A stretch of DNA of 64,000 nt, taken from contig NZ_FLKM01000009.1 in assembly GCF_900086585.1 (NCBI RefSeq), positions 1,798,001 through 1,862,000 on the forward strand. Reading direction: 5' to 3'. The notes under the pieces were generated by a model, which made no database searches, was not told the DNA's origin, and worked only from the letters and a program-made list of their open reading frames with translations. The position numbers were made by a program, and so were the translations under genes. This document shows, piece by piece, positions 52,801 through 60,983 of this stretch. This stretch comes from Emergencia timonensis. Its GTDB lineage: Bacteria; Bacillota; Clostridia; Peptostreptococcales; Anaerovoracaceae. Position 1 is the first letter of the stretch. Each line of letters starts with the position of its first letter.

Positions 52801-53375
52801 CCCTGGACAGCCTTCGATAGCTCTTTTTCCGTTTGAAAGCCTAAATGGGCCAGCATCATATCGTTAATAAAATAAATAGGGAATCCTTCCTCGAAATAGC
52901 AGCCGATGACGCCGCCTGCAATGGAGTTGTTAAAGAAATCCCTGATTGCTTTGTTTTCATATTCCTGGGTAAGAGAATAGGTCGCGCCCTTCTCCATACT
53001 GTCTGCCGGGTCAGAAACGGACATATGCAAATGCTTCAGCAGTGCCTTCTGTTTTTCTGTCACCGCAGTGGCTGAGATGCGATATATGATATCTTCCTCA
53101 TCTCTCGACAAAACAAACCGCAAGTCTACAGTGCTGACGCCCCGCCCCAGTTTTTTCTCTCGTTCTTCCAGGTAATGAATATCAAAACAATCTGCGGAAG
53201 GAAGAATATAATCTTTCATATAGTTTTCTGCACAGCGAATGCCGTCGATACATCCCGTTGCTCCAATCCAAAAAACATCGTCTGCAAGATAGCTGCCTGC
53301 CTTTTTTAAATCGCGTTCTCTGTATATACTGTGCAAAAACGCCTTTAGGAGCGTTGTTGCTGAAAAGATTTCCAT
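49836..53375 (-). CDS. Multi-PAS hybrid sensor histidine kinase/response regulator
   Basis: A 1179-residue cytosolic signalling protein. Order: an N-terminal SnoaL-like or NTF2-like region (about 1-120), three PAS/PAC modules (about 145-520), a long uncharacterised stretch, HisKA with phospho-acceptor in FLSRISHDLRTPMNAILGL (about 805-870), HATPase_c with DNGIG and GSGLGMTIVKSL, and a receiver domain (about 1055-1175) with LLVEDH and the phospho-acceptor in LMDIRMPRMDG. No membrane segments are visible, so it senses an internal cue. No separate output regulator is adjacent. The gene starts with no clear strong ribosome site. Confidence 0.88.
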   Translation of the reverse strand: MEIFSATTLLKAFLHSIYRERDLKKAGSYLADDVFWIGATGCIDGIRCAENYMKDYILPSADCFDIHYLEEREKKLGRGVSTVDLRFVLSRDEEDIIYRISATAVTEKQKALLKHLHMSVSDPADSMEKGATYSLTQEYENKAIRDFFNNSIAGGVIGCYFEEGFPIYFINDMMLAHLGFQTEKELSKAVQGKLSNAIHPQDRRMVADSIAMQLQQKNDYTVTYRMRKKDGQYSWMHEVGTKADIDSERDILIAVYTDISKEHDMEEKLQLSNLQLENIINAIAGGVAIYKVSDIFETVYFSNGVPALSGYTVEEYNELMKQDAASLTYHEDTEMVVNRVRQALEEDTAVDINFRKQHRDGSIVWVHMQGKKIGEEDGCPLIQCVFHNITDLIEKERKLQESERKQAIAIEGADMSVWEYDIKERCIIQSPTSMAKHGFSERIDNVPESLIAQGYVYENDVKAFQQMYEKVIRGEPKAEGTFWVRDDRNDSWWCEHITYSVEFDENGQPVRAYGASHDATLENLEKRKYEEELSYVERMGDLILSCCRINLSQKRVEDMRSGLGLALNEDYKDALDFKERTKAFLAENYMSDEANERLSPQSLMRAYTDGRNHVTEVYAAVLKSGDYVWIKTDVSLVTSFNSSDVIAFFYNTDISSEMTMKMILESIMHFEYDEITCIYLKNDSYSIMAGKSATPDLAPTGVYSKALPVFCSTVAEAERDVIYDLMTPRRLMEKLEEQQPFSIELHMEDGFGNSRLKQMRFMYLDQRTGMVLLTRADIEDVVKKEKRKQELLELALEDAEKANQAKSEFLSRISHDLRTPMNAILGLSNLGLETESMADAIDYLKKINDSGQYLLGLINDTLDVSRIEQNGLTLKPQTIFSRDLLNQIVEPIRVLARQKEIDFIVDTEEIEDCYIHTDSMRIHQIFSNLLSNAVKFTPVKGRVELNCNCYARKGSISKCRIVVKDNGIGMSAAFIDKLYEPFEQENAEVMPIYEGSGLGMTIVKSLVKMMKGKIEVKSKKGLGTEFTVYLDFERIDEFRLKQDVNRGKMTSIKGMRILLVEDHPLNAEIAIKILEKQGCAVDHAKDGAEGVAFFQQSERNQYEAILMDIRMPRMDGLQAAAAIRQLEREDAEKVPIIAMTANAYSEDREKSTAAGMDYHLTKPIVPQSLYAVLSEVRKN

Positions 53376-53494
53376 TCTGATTCCTCCGCTTCGTTTCCTG
53401 GTTCTCCCGGTCTAGTGCTACCGCTTTATTTTACTATATTCTGCTGCGGTGAGCAATGTATTCCTTTCTCCGGCAAAAAAAATCTCCTCTCCTC

Positions 53495-53527
53495 TTGACT
53501 TTTTTCGGAAAAGTGTTAAATTATATT
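53495..53527 (+). promoter_or_regulatory. htpG promoter region
   Basis: TTGACT at 53495-53500 is followed by AT-rich sequence with TTAAAT (15 bp away) and TATATT further on; the exact -10 is uncertain. It lies just upstream of the CIRCE element. Confidence 0.5.
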
Positions 53528-53533
53528 ATAGAT

Positions 53534-53560
53534 TTAGCACTCGTTATTATTGAGTGCTAA
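53534..53560. promoter_or_regulatory. CIRCE element (HrcA operator)
   Basis: TTAGCACTC, 9-bp spacer, GAGTGCTAA: a perfect match to the CIRCE consensus, located between promoter and htpG start. It implies HrcA repression and heat-shock induction of htpG. Confidence 0.97.
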
Positions 53561-53602
53561 CAACGATTGTAAATTAAAATCGATATATACGGAGGCGAGA
53601 TT

Positions 53603-55537
53603 ATGGCAAAGAAACAATTTAAAGCAGAATCGAAGAGGTTATTAGACCTGATGATCAATTCCATCTACACCCACAAGGAGATATTTTTGAGAGAACTGAT
53701 CAGCAACGCCAGCGACGCGCTGGATAAGCTGTACTACCAGAGTCTGCAATCAGGTGACACCGGAATCAAACGTTCTGATTTCCAGATCAACGTGGCGGCA
53801 GATAAGGACGCCCGGATTCTGACCATCAGCGATAACGGCATTGGCATGTCCAAGGAGGATCTGGAAGCAAACCTGGGCACTATCGCAAAGAGCGGCAGCC
53901 TGGCCTTTAAAGAGGAGCATTCAGATGAGGGCAAGGACAACAAAGAGAAGAAAGCTATCGACATCATCGGCCAGTTCGGCGTCGGATTCTACTCCGCCTT
54001 CATGGTTGCAGACGAAGTGGTCGTTACCTCAAAGGCCTATGGCAGCGAGCAAAGCTACAGATGGCAGTCTAAGGGAGCAGACGGCTATACAGTAGAAGAG
54101 GCAGAAAAAACCGGTCACGGCACGGAAATCGTCCTGCACATCAAAGAAGATACGGAAGGTGAAAATTACAGCAAATTCTTAGAGGAATACACCATCCGCA
54201 ATCTTATCAAGCGCTATTCTGACTACATCAGATATCCGATTCAGATGATGGTGGAAAAACACCGTCCAAAAGAAGACGCAGAACCGGAAGAAGGAAAAGC
54301 CCCGGAGATGGAAACCTACATGGAACTGGAAACCCTCAATACCATGGAACCAATCTGGAAGCGTCAGAAGAGCAAGGTGAAACCGGAGGACTACAACGAA
54401 TACTACAAGGGCAAGTTCGGCGACTACGAAGATCCTGTCAAGGTGATCAGAACCAGTGTGGAAGGCGTGTCCAGCTACACTGCCCTGCTCTTCATCCCCG
54501 GCCACACGCCGTATGACTATTACACCAAAGATTATGAAAAAGGCCTGCAGCTCTATTCTTCCGGCGTCATGATCATGGAAAAGTGCAAGGAACTGCTGCC
54601 GGACTACTTCAACTTTGTCAAAGGCCTCGTCGATTCCCAGGATCTGTCTCTGAACATCTCCCGCGAGACGCTGCAGCACGACAGACAGCTGAAGAATATC
54701 GCCAAGAACCTGGAGAAGAAGATCAAAAAGGAACTTCTCGACTTCCTCAAAGAAGATCGTGAAGGGTACGAAAAGTTCTTTGACAACTTCGGCAGACAGA
54801 TCAAATACGGACTGTATGACGACTTCGGTATGCACAAGGAGGTGCTGGCTGATCTGGTCCTCTTCTACTCTTCCATGGAAAAGAAGCGGATCACCTTTGA
54901 CGAATATATCGCCAAGATGGGCGAAGATCAGAAATACATCTACTATGCAGCCGGCGAGTCCATAGAAAAGATCGACATGCTGCCGCAGACCGAGTTCATC
55001 AAAGACAAAGGCTATGAGATTCTCTACCTGACCGACGAAATCGACGAATTCGTCCTGCAGATGATGCGCGACTACAAAGAAAAAGAATTTAAATCGGTAT
55101 CGGCGGAAGACCTGGCAGAAGAAGGCTCCAGCGAACAGCAGGAGACCATCAAGAAAGCGGAAGAAGAGAACAAAGACCTCCTCGCATTTATCAAGGACTC
55201 CCTGGGAGATCAGGTGACGGAAGTAAAACTCTCCCCTCGCCTCAAAAATTCTCCGGTCTGCCTGACCACCAAGGGCGGCATTTCCCTGGAAATGGAAAAA
55301 GTTCTGAACGCCATGCCGATGGACCAGCAAGTCAAAGCAGAGCGGATTTTAGAAATCAATCCGGACCACGAAGTCATGAAGACGCTGCAGGAGGCTTATG
55401 CTGCCGGTGAAGACGGCAAAGAAAAGGTGAAGACCTACGCGAGCCTGCTCTACAATCAGTCCCTGCTCATCTGCGGACTGACCGTAGACGACCCTGTCAA
55501 ATTCAGTGAGGATATCTGCAAACTGATCGTAAAATAA
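53603..55537 (+). CDS. htpG: Chaperone HtpG (Hsp90)
   Basis: ATP-dependent homodimeric cytosolic chaperone of 644 residues. The N-terminal GHKL ATP site is intact (LRELISNASDALDKL, SDNGIGMSKEDL, GQFGVGFYSAFMV). The middle domain contains the catalytic-loop Arg region in NISRETLQHDRQLKNI. GGAGGCGAGATT precedes the ATG. Monocistronic with a CIRCE operator and a strong terminator. HrcA control of htpG is not universal in Bacillota; B. subtilis htpG, for example, lacks CIRCE. Confidence 0.97.
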   Translation: MAKKQFKAESKRLLDLMINSIYTHKEIFLRELISNASDALDKLYYQSLQSGDTGIKRSDFQINVAADKDARILTISDNGIGMSKEDLEANLGTIAKSGSLAFKEEHSDEGKDNKEKKAIDIIGQFGVGFYSAFMVADEVVVTSKAYGSEQSYRWQSKGADGYTVEEAEKTGHGTEIVLHIKEDTEGENYSKFLEEYTIRNLIKRYSDYIRYPIQMMVEKHRPKEDAEPEEGKAPEMETYMELETLNTMEPIWKRQKSKVKPEDYNEYYKGKFGDYEDPVKVIRTSVEGVSSYTALLFIPGHTPYDYYTKDYEKGLQLYSSGVMIMEKCKELLPDYFNFVKGLVDSQDLSLNISRETLQHDRQLKNIAKNLEKKIKKELLDFLKEDREGYEKFFDNFGRQIKYGLYDDFGMHKEVLADLVLFYSSMEKKRITFDEYIAKMGEDQKYIYYAAGESIEKIDMLPQTEFIKDKGYEILYLTDEIDEFVLQMMRDYKEKEFKSVSAEDLAEEGSSEQQETIKKAEEENKDLLAFIKDSLGDQVTEVKLSPRLKNSPVCLTTKGGISLEMEKVLNAMPMDQQVKAERILEINPDHEVMKTLQEAYAAGEDGKEKVKTYASLLYNQSLLICGLTVDDPVKFSEDICKLIVK

Positions 55538-55551
55538 ACCTGCAAAAACAC

Positions 55552-55592
55552 AATCGCAAAGAATCCGTATATACGGTTCTTTGCGATTTTTT
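55552..55592 (+). terminator. htpG terminator
   Basis: AATCGCAAAGAA pairs with TTCTTTGCGATT, with an inner CCGTA/TACGG stem, followed by T. It may serve the convergent gene too. Confidence 0.92.
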
Positions 55593-55605
55593 CATTTATT
55601 ATTGA

Positions 55606-58062
55606 TTAGATAAACAGATTGACATTGGCTTTTTCCGCATCGCCCAGATAGCTGGCGACGCCGGCCAGTTCCACACCGTCGATCAGTTCCTCCGGTCTGA
55701 TTCCCATGACATCCATGCTCATGGTGCAGGCCACCAGCTTGACGCCGTTTTGTTTCGCCTGTTCCATCAGTTCTTCTAAAGAAGACACATTCTTTTTCTT
55801 CATGACGCTCTTCATCATCTTTGTTCCCATGCCCAGCATGTTCATATTGGAAAGCTTCAGCTTGCCTGTTCCCCTCGGCATCATTCGGCCGAACATCTTC
55901 TCCACAAAGGATTTCTTCACCTTGACGTAGGTGGATTTTCGCAGGGCGTTGAGTCCCCAGAAGGTAAAGAACATGGTCACGGGACGACCCATGGCGACGG
56001 CGCCGTTGGCGATGATAAAGGATGCCAGCACCTTATCCAGATCGCCGTCAAAGACGATCATGGTCTTTCCCTGTGGCAGTTCTGCGGCGGTCTGGCAGGA
56101 CTGCTCAGTTGTCACCTGACTGCCCTTTCTGATGGTAACAATGTTCTCTTTCCCCTTGCGCTCTCTGCCTTCGAAGGTGTTTCCCGTCCGTTCACACCAG
56201 CTCTCCACGTCCTTTGCAAAGCCCATGTCAGTGGCGGAAACTTTGATGCATTCCCCCTCTTCCATGGCGTTTAACGCCTCGTTGACCTTCATAATCGGTC
56301 CCGGACACTGCAGTCCGCAGCAATCCAAAATCTTGATTTCTTTCTCAGGCACTTCCCTCACCTCTACTTCCGTCTGGTCCAATTCCTTATCAAATTCCTT
56401 TTGTTCTGGTTTACTATAATATGTTTTATAGAATCCCGCTCCTCCCGCAAGCACTCTGACGTCGTCAAAGCCGCTCTGCATCAGCATTCTCGCCTCATTA
56501 TAGGATCTGACGCCGATGGCGCAGTAGGTGACGATGGTCTTGCCTTTTGGAAGTTCTTCCATCCTGTCTCTCAACTGTCCGAGAGGGATGTGAAGCGACC
56601 CCGGCATCTGCCAGACGGAGCGTTCCACATCTTCCGATACGTCCAGGACCACCATTTTGTCAGAAATCTCTTCCGGCATGACAAATTGAACCAGACCTTT
56701 GAGGATATTGTCGGCTACGAATCCCGCCATGTTGACCGGATCCTTTGCCGAGGAATAAGGCGGCGCGTAAGCAAGCTCCAGCTTTGCCAGATCTTTGACT
56801 GTTCCGCCTACTCTCATGACCGTCGCAATGGTGTCAATTCGTTTGTCGACACCATCCTGGCCGACGATCTGAGCGCCAAAGATTTTTCCATCGAGACCGA
56901 AGATCAGTTTGAGTGTCATTGGAATCGCCATCGGATAATAACCGGCGTGAGACTTCTGATTGATGAGCGCCACCTCGTAGTCTCTGCCTTTTGCAAGACC
57001 CATACCTTTTAGCGTCTTCTCATTGATACCTGTCGCTGCCGCTGTCAGGTCGAAGACCTGTGCCACGGAAGTGCCCAGGGAGCCGTCGTATTCCTCCATC
57101 TCTCGGCCCAGCCTGCAGATATTATTGGCGGCGATTCTGCCCTGTTTGTTGGCAGGACCTGCCAGAGGGATCATGACATCTTTGCCTGTCACCAGGTTTT
57201 CTACCTCGATGACGTCACCCACAGCCCAGATGTGCGGATCAGAGGTCCTCAGCGTCTTGTCGGTTTTGATGCCGCCCTTCTCGTTGAGAGAAAGACCCAC
57301 CTCCTTTGCCAGTTGGCTGTTCGGTCTGACGCCGATAGAAAGGAGAACCATATCCGCAGCGATGGTTCTTCCGCTTGCCAGGTTAATCAGAATCCGCTCC
57401 CCTTTTCTCTCAAAAGAGCTGACCCCGTCGCCGAGACAAAGTTCTACGCCGTTCATATCTATGTTTTCGTGGAGCATCTGCGCCATTTCAAAGTCTATGG
57501 GCGCCATAACCTGATTCTGGGCCTCGACGATGGAGACGTGAATTCCCCGCTTGTGGAGATTTTCCGCCATTTCCAGACCGATAAAGCCGCCACCGATGAC
57601 CGCCGCCGTCCTCGGATGCTCTGTATCGACCAAATTCCGAATTTGATCCGTGTCATCCACATTCCACAGCGTATAGATTCCTTCACTGTCGATGCCGGGA
57701 ATCGGCGGTTTCAGAGGGGAAGAGCCGGTGGCGATGATCAGATCATCATAACCCTCCTTATACAGTCTACCGCCTTCGTCCCTGACTTCGACGGTCTGTT
57801 CCTCTCTGTTGATTTTCACCACTTCATTTTCTACTCTTACATCTATGTTAAACTTGGACCGCATCGCCTGGGGCGTCTGCACCAACAGCGACTCTCTGCT
57901 TTTGATCACGTCGCCGATATAATACGGCAGGCCGCAGTTGGCATAAGAGATATATTTTCCTCTTTCCAACATGACGATTTCCATGTTTTCATCTAATCTG
58001 CGAAGTCTCGCTGCCGCGGTAGCGCCTCCGGCTACACCTCCGATAATGACTGTCTTGCTCAT
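55606..58062 (-). CDS. CoA-disulfide reductase-like protein fused to rhodanese, TusA and DsrE-like domains
   Basis: An 818-residue four-module protein. Residues 1-450 are an FAD/NAD(P)H pyridine-nucleotide disulfide reductase with the single redox Cys43 in NCGLPYYIG, as in CoA-disulfide and CoA-persulfide reductases. A rhodanese domain follows with the CAIGVRS loop, then a TusA-like domain with the sulfur-carrier motif CGLQCPGP, then a DsrE/F-like domain (about 660-818). Together they suggest intramolecular persulfide transfer and reduction. It is a monocistronic cytosolic enzyme divergent from the FabG-like gene. Confidence 0.92.
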   Translation of the reverse strand: MSKTVIIGGVAGGATAAARLRRLDENMEIVMLERGKYISYANCGLPYYIGDVIKSRESLLVQTPQAMRSKFNIDVRVENEVVKINREEQTVEVRDEGGRLYKEGYDDLIIATGSSPLKPPIPGIDSEGIYTLWNVDDTDQIRNLVDTEHPRTAAVIGGGFIGLEMAENLHKRGIHVSIVEAQNQVMAPIDFEMAQMLHENIDMNGVELCLGDGVSSFERKGERILINLASGRTIAADMVLLSIGVRPNSQLAKEVGLSLNEKGGIKTDKTLRTSDPHIWAVGDVIEVENLVTGKDVMIPLAGPANKQGRIAANNICRLGREMEEYDGSLGTSVAQVFDLTAAATGINEKTLKGMGLAKGRDYEVALINQKSHAGYYPMAIPMTLKLIFGLDGKIFGAQIVGQDGVDKRIDTIATVMRVGGTVKDLAKLELAYAPPYSSAKDPVNMAGFVADNILKGLVQFVMPEEISDKMVVLDVSEDVERSVWQMPGSLHIPLGQLRDRMEELPKGKTIVTYCAIGVRSYNEARMLMQSGFDDVRVLAGGAGFYKTYYSKPEQKEFDKELDQTEVEVREVPEKEIKILDCCGLQCPGPIMKVNEALNAMEEGECIKVSATDMGFAKDVESWCERTGNTFEGRERKGKENIVTIRKGSQVTTEQSCQTAAELPQGKTMIVFDGDLDKVLASFIIANGAVAMGRPVTMFFTFWGLNALRKSTYVKVKKSFVEKMFGRMMPRGTGKLKLSNMNMLGMGTKMMKSVMKKKNVSSLEELMEQAKQNGVKLVACTMSMDVMGIRPEELIDGVELAGVASYLGDAEKANVNLFI

Positions 58063-58204
58063 GATACATCCTCCTCGTTATCAATGTAAGTTCATTCTAC
58101 CTGTTTTTGCTGCGAAGTTCTGTAACAAAGTCACAATCACATAAATTTCCACATTTCGGGGTATAACTAAGCACTAGATCATCATTATCATTTGGAGGTA
58201 AACT

Positions 58205-58948
58205 ATGTTAAAGAATAAAGTGGCCGTGATTACAGGCGGCACCAGGGGCATCGGCTATCAGACAGCAAAGACGTTTCTGAAAAACGGTGCAAAGGTTTTT
58301 ATCTTTGGGACAAGAAAGGAAACTGTAGAGAAAGCACTGGAACAACTGAAAAAGGAGATTCCAAACTCAAATGCCGAGGGGATGCACCCCGACATTACAA
58401 ATTTTGACCAGGTGCATAAAGCGATCAAAGAAGTGAAAGAGAAGGCAGGCAAAATTGACATTTTGATCAACAATGCAGGCATTTCGTCAAAGGATTCTTT
58501 CTATGAATATACGCCAGAGTCCTTCGAAAAGATCATGAACCTCAACGTGAAGGCGGTGTTCAACTGTGCCAAAGCGGCCGCACCCATCATGAAAACCCAG
58601 GGAGGCGGCGTCATCCTTTCTACCAGTTCTATGGTCAGCCTCTACGGACAGGCTGCCGGCGTCGGATATCCGACGTCAAAGTTTGCCGTCAACGGCCTGA
58701 CAAAGTCTCTTGCCAGGGAACTCGGCAAAGATAACATCCGCGTCAATGCCGTAGCGCCGGGCATCATCGAAACCGACATGTTCAAATCCCTGCCAGAAGA
58801 GCTGCGGAAAAGCGTTACAGAAGGCATTCCACTAAAACGTCTGGGCGAGCCGCAGGATATTGCCAACGCCTTTCTCTTCCTCGCCAGCGACCTGGCCACT
58901 TATGTGAACGGAGAAATCCTCTCCGTCGATGGCGCTGCCATGGTGTAG
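58205..58948 (+). CDS. 3-oxoacyl-ACP reductase FabG-like SDR
   Basis: A 247-residue classical short-chain dehydrogenase. NAD(P)-binding TGGTRGIG at about 11-18, NNAGI at about 87, catalytic Ser-Tyr-Lys in STSSMVSLYGQAAGVGYPTSK, and the C-terminal GEILSVDGAAMV. It could be FabG or a related dehydrogenase; it is not in a fatty-acid cluster, so the substrate is open. GGAGG precedes the start. A terminator follows. Confidence 0.9.
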   Translation: MLKNKVAVITGGTRGIGYQTAKTFLKNGAKVFIFGTRKETVEKALEQLKKEIPNSNAEGMHPDITNFDQVHKAIKEVKEKAGKIDILINNAGISSKDSFYEYTPESFEKIMNLNVKAVFNCAKAAAPIMKTQGGGVILSTSSMVSLYGQAAGVGYPTSKFAVNGLTKSLARELGKDNIRVNAVAPGIIETDMFKSLPEELRKSVTEGIPLKRLGEPQDIANAFLFLASDLATYVNGEILSVDGAAMV

Positions 58949-58966
58949 GAGATTTCCCTAAGATGG

Positions 58967-59008
58967 AAAAAGTACACTGCATCTCATTTGAGAAGCAATG
59001 TACTTTTT
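58967..59008 (+). terminator. Terminator of the SDR gene
   Basis: AAAAAGTACA and TGTACTTTTT enclose an inner TCTC/GAGA stem. It could also act for the convergent methyltransferase gene. Confidence 0.88.
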
Positions 59009-59068
59009 ATTTATAAGTAATTTGATAGGATTGTTAAATTCTAAACCCTCTTTATTGATTCTGCATCT

Positions 59069-59686
59069 TTACTTATGATTCTTTGATGATATGTTGTTCT
59101 GCCCGATAACCTGGAAATTATATGACTTTTTTGCCGTAATAAGATATAGCGACTTCATCGTATTGGGGATAAGCCCTATACTTATATCCTCAAATCCTGC
59201 CGTGTTTAAATATCCGCTTACTCTTTTTTTATCTGTAAAGGTGCCGCCATCTAATTTCTGCATTAACAATCCAAGAATACGATTGCTCATCCAATCTTCA
59301 AGTAACGGATCACCGATGATAATTCTGCCGCCTTTTTTAAGAACTCGATAGATTTCGCTGATCCCTTTGTTTTTTTCTTTCCAGTGATGTAACGACAGTA
59401 CGGTAATAACCAAGTCAAACGATTCTGAAACAAAGGGCAGTTGTTCAGCACTTCCTTTCAAAAATGTTATATTGCCAGGCGAAAACGACTTGGGAATAGA
59501 AATATCAATAGCAGTAATGTCGCTACGCGGAAATGTCGCAGAAACCTCTTGCGTAAATACCCCATTTCCGCAGCCGACATCTAAAATAGTTTGCGGAATT
59601 GTCGATGAACAACTAATTTCATTTAAAACTGCATGATGTATCGCTCTCAATTTCTTCACCTCAATCTCTATTTCTGAATATCCCAA
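59069..59686 (-). CDS. SAM-dependent methyltransferase, 5' end probably disturbed
   Basis: A class I methyltransferase. The SAM loop TILDVGCGNGVF is followed by DITAIDIS, LPFVSESFDLVITVLSLHHW and GRIIIGDPLL. The in-frame start at 59686 is a TTG without a ribosome site. If one A were added to the A5 run at 59705-59709 (minus strand), translation could begin at the ATG at 59712, behind AGGG, and read MKKYEVVGSLGYSE into the same frame. So the true gene probably starts at 59712 and carries a one-base deletion or sequence error. The substrate is unknown. Confidence 0.8.
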   Translation of the reverse strand: MGYSEIEIEVKKLRAIHHAVLNEISCSSTIPQTILDVGCGNGVFTQEVSATFPRSDITAIDISIPKSFSPGNITFLKGSAEQLPFVSESFDLVITVLSLHHWKEKNKGISEIYRVLKKGGRIIIGDPLLEDWMSNRILGLLMQKLDGGTFTDKKRVSGYLNTAGFEDISIGLIPNTMKSLYLITAKKSYNFQVIGQNNISSKNHK

Positions 59687-59730
59687 AGATCCGACAACTT
59701 CATATTTTTCATAGTACCCTAAACTGAATT

Positions 59731-60279
59731 TTATCTGCTCAACTCTAAAAAATATTCTCGGTTATCAAAATGACGAACTCCATCAACATGGGAAACTATA
59801 CCATCTCTTTCATAAACGAAGCCAAGCTTTTCAAGCACCTTTGCAGAAGCAAGGTTTTCCTTTGCATGACTGCCAGCAATTCGTTTTATACCCAAATTGG
59901 CGGCTGCAAAACTGAGTATTGCCTGCATCGCTTCGGTGGTATATCCGTGATTCCAATGCGTTCTCATGATGTTATATCCGATTTGAAAATGTTGCCATCG
60001 TTCTTCCCAAATTAACCCACCAGAACCAAAAAGCTGCTCTGTTTCTTTCAATACAAATCCCCAAATGTAATTGTCATTTGGTAGAATATTTCCTATATCA
60101 TCCTGTTTCCACTCAATTTCTTTCAGCCATTCAATTGTATCATCAATCGAATGGTGAGGAAGCCAACTTACATATTCTGCTACTTCCGCATCGCCCGTCC
60201 ACCCATAATAAGCGATATCCGCATCTTCAAGTGTAAGCGGACGGAGAAACAAACGTTCTGTTTCTATAATATTTATCAT
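59731..60279 (-). CDS. GNAT acetyltransferase
   Basis: A 182-residue GNAT enzyme of the RimJ/RimL-like group. ETERLFLRPLTLEDADIAYYGW opens the fold; the acetyl-CoA region includes HWNHGYTTEAMQAILSFAA and the C-terminal EKLGFVYERDG. It could modify a protein N-terminus or an amine. It is followed by the methyltransferase gene with a 44-bp gap. Confidence 0.87.
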   Translation of the reverse strand: MINIIETERLFLRPLTLEDADIAYYGWTGDAEVAEYVSWLPHHSIDDTIEWLKEIEWKQDDIGNILPNDNYIWGFVLKETEQLFGSGGLIWEERWQHFQIGYNIMRTHWNHGYTTEAMQAILSFAAANLGIKRIAGSHAKENLASAKVLEKLGFVYERDGIVSHVDGVRHFDNREYFLELSR

Positions 60280-60314
60280 CTCGGCACCCCTACAAATTCG
60301 AATTTGAATCGCAA

Positions 60315-60854
60315 TTACATGTCAACGATTTTTCTAACGGTGTTCGCAGTTCTTATGGTCAGCTTGTCGCTGATCGCTGCACTTGCCGTCTTAGACCACC
60401 AATTCGTTTTTTGATACTCTTTTCGATGAAAAGACCAGAATATCGTTTCTTTGTAATCTTTTATCTTTTCCAATCCTTCCTTGGGCTCACCGATTTCATC
60501 AAATACATCAGAGAACACAGCCGGCGGCATCATAAAAATCAGATTATCATAGATTTCTTGATTGTCATCTCCCCACCAGTCCGGGGCATTGAGCAGTATA
60601 TCTCTCAGTCTTTCCTGAGGGATAACAAATACAGGAATTTCAAAACCAAACTGTTCGTTTATCATTGTTTCAATCTGTTTTTTCAGCTTTTCTACGTCCT
60701 CTTTATCACTGGAAAAAATCACATTGCCGCTGTTCAGATATGTTTTAACCTCTTCAAAACCGAGTTCTTCGAATCCCTTTTTTAACTCCGCCATTGGAAT
60801 TTTATTCTTTCCGCCTACATTGATCCCTCTTAACAATGCAACATATCTTTTCAT
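60315..60854 (-). CDS. DUF1697 family protein
   Basis: A 179-residue protein. YVALLRGINVGGKNKIPMAEL at the start and FEEVKTYLNSGNVIFSS are diagnostic of DUF1697, with the C-terminal FHRKEYQKTNWWSKTASA segment. The family has a ferredoxin-like fold and no established function. I chose the ATG at 60854; a GAGG-like site lies upstream and the frame is open further. Confidence 0.88.
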   Translation of the reverse strand: MKRYVALLRGINVGGKNKIPMAELKKGFEELGFEEVKTYLNSGNVIFSSDKEDVEKLKKQIETMINEQFGFEIPVFVIPQERLRDILLNAPDWWGDDNQEIYDNLIFMMPPAVFSDVFDEIGEPKEGLEKIKDYKETIFWSFHRKEYQKTNWWSKTASAAISDKLTIRTANTVRKIVDM

Positions 60855-60885
60855 ATCCACAAACACCTCTTTCGACTTCTGAACG

Positions 60886-60972
60886 CTATTTTTTTCTTTT
60901 ATGTCCGTAATATATTGCAACGGCGGCACACAGGTTCGCCGCACCTATTGCTATCCACAAAGCAAAGTTCAT
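60886..60972 (-). CDS. 28-residue single-pass membrane peptide
   Basis: A short open frame starting at the ATG at 60972, with GAGGGG 7 bases upstream. It encodes MNFALWIAIGAANLCAAVAI, then YYGHKRKK: one hydrophobic helix with a basic tail, a classical small membrane protein layout. An earlier ATG at 60987 overlaps the stop of the arginase-fold gene (ATGA), which suggests coupled translation. Function unknown. Confidence 0.5.
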   Translation of the reverse strand: MNFALWIAIGAANLCAAVAIYYGHKRKK

Positions 60973-60983
60973 CCGAACACCCC

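Noticed and set aside
54179..55330. A 383-residue open frame on the minus strand inside htpG
   Set aside because: It is the complement of a strongly supported gene with biased codon use, has no ribosome site and resembles no protein.
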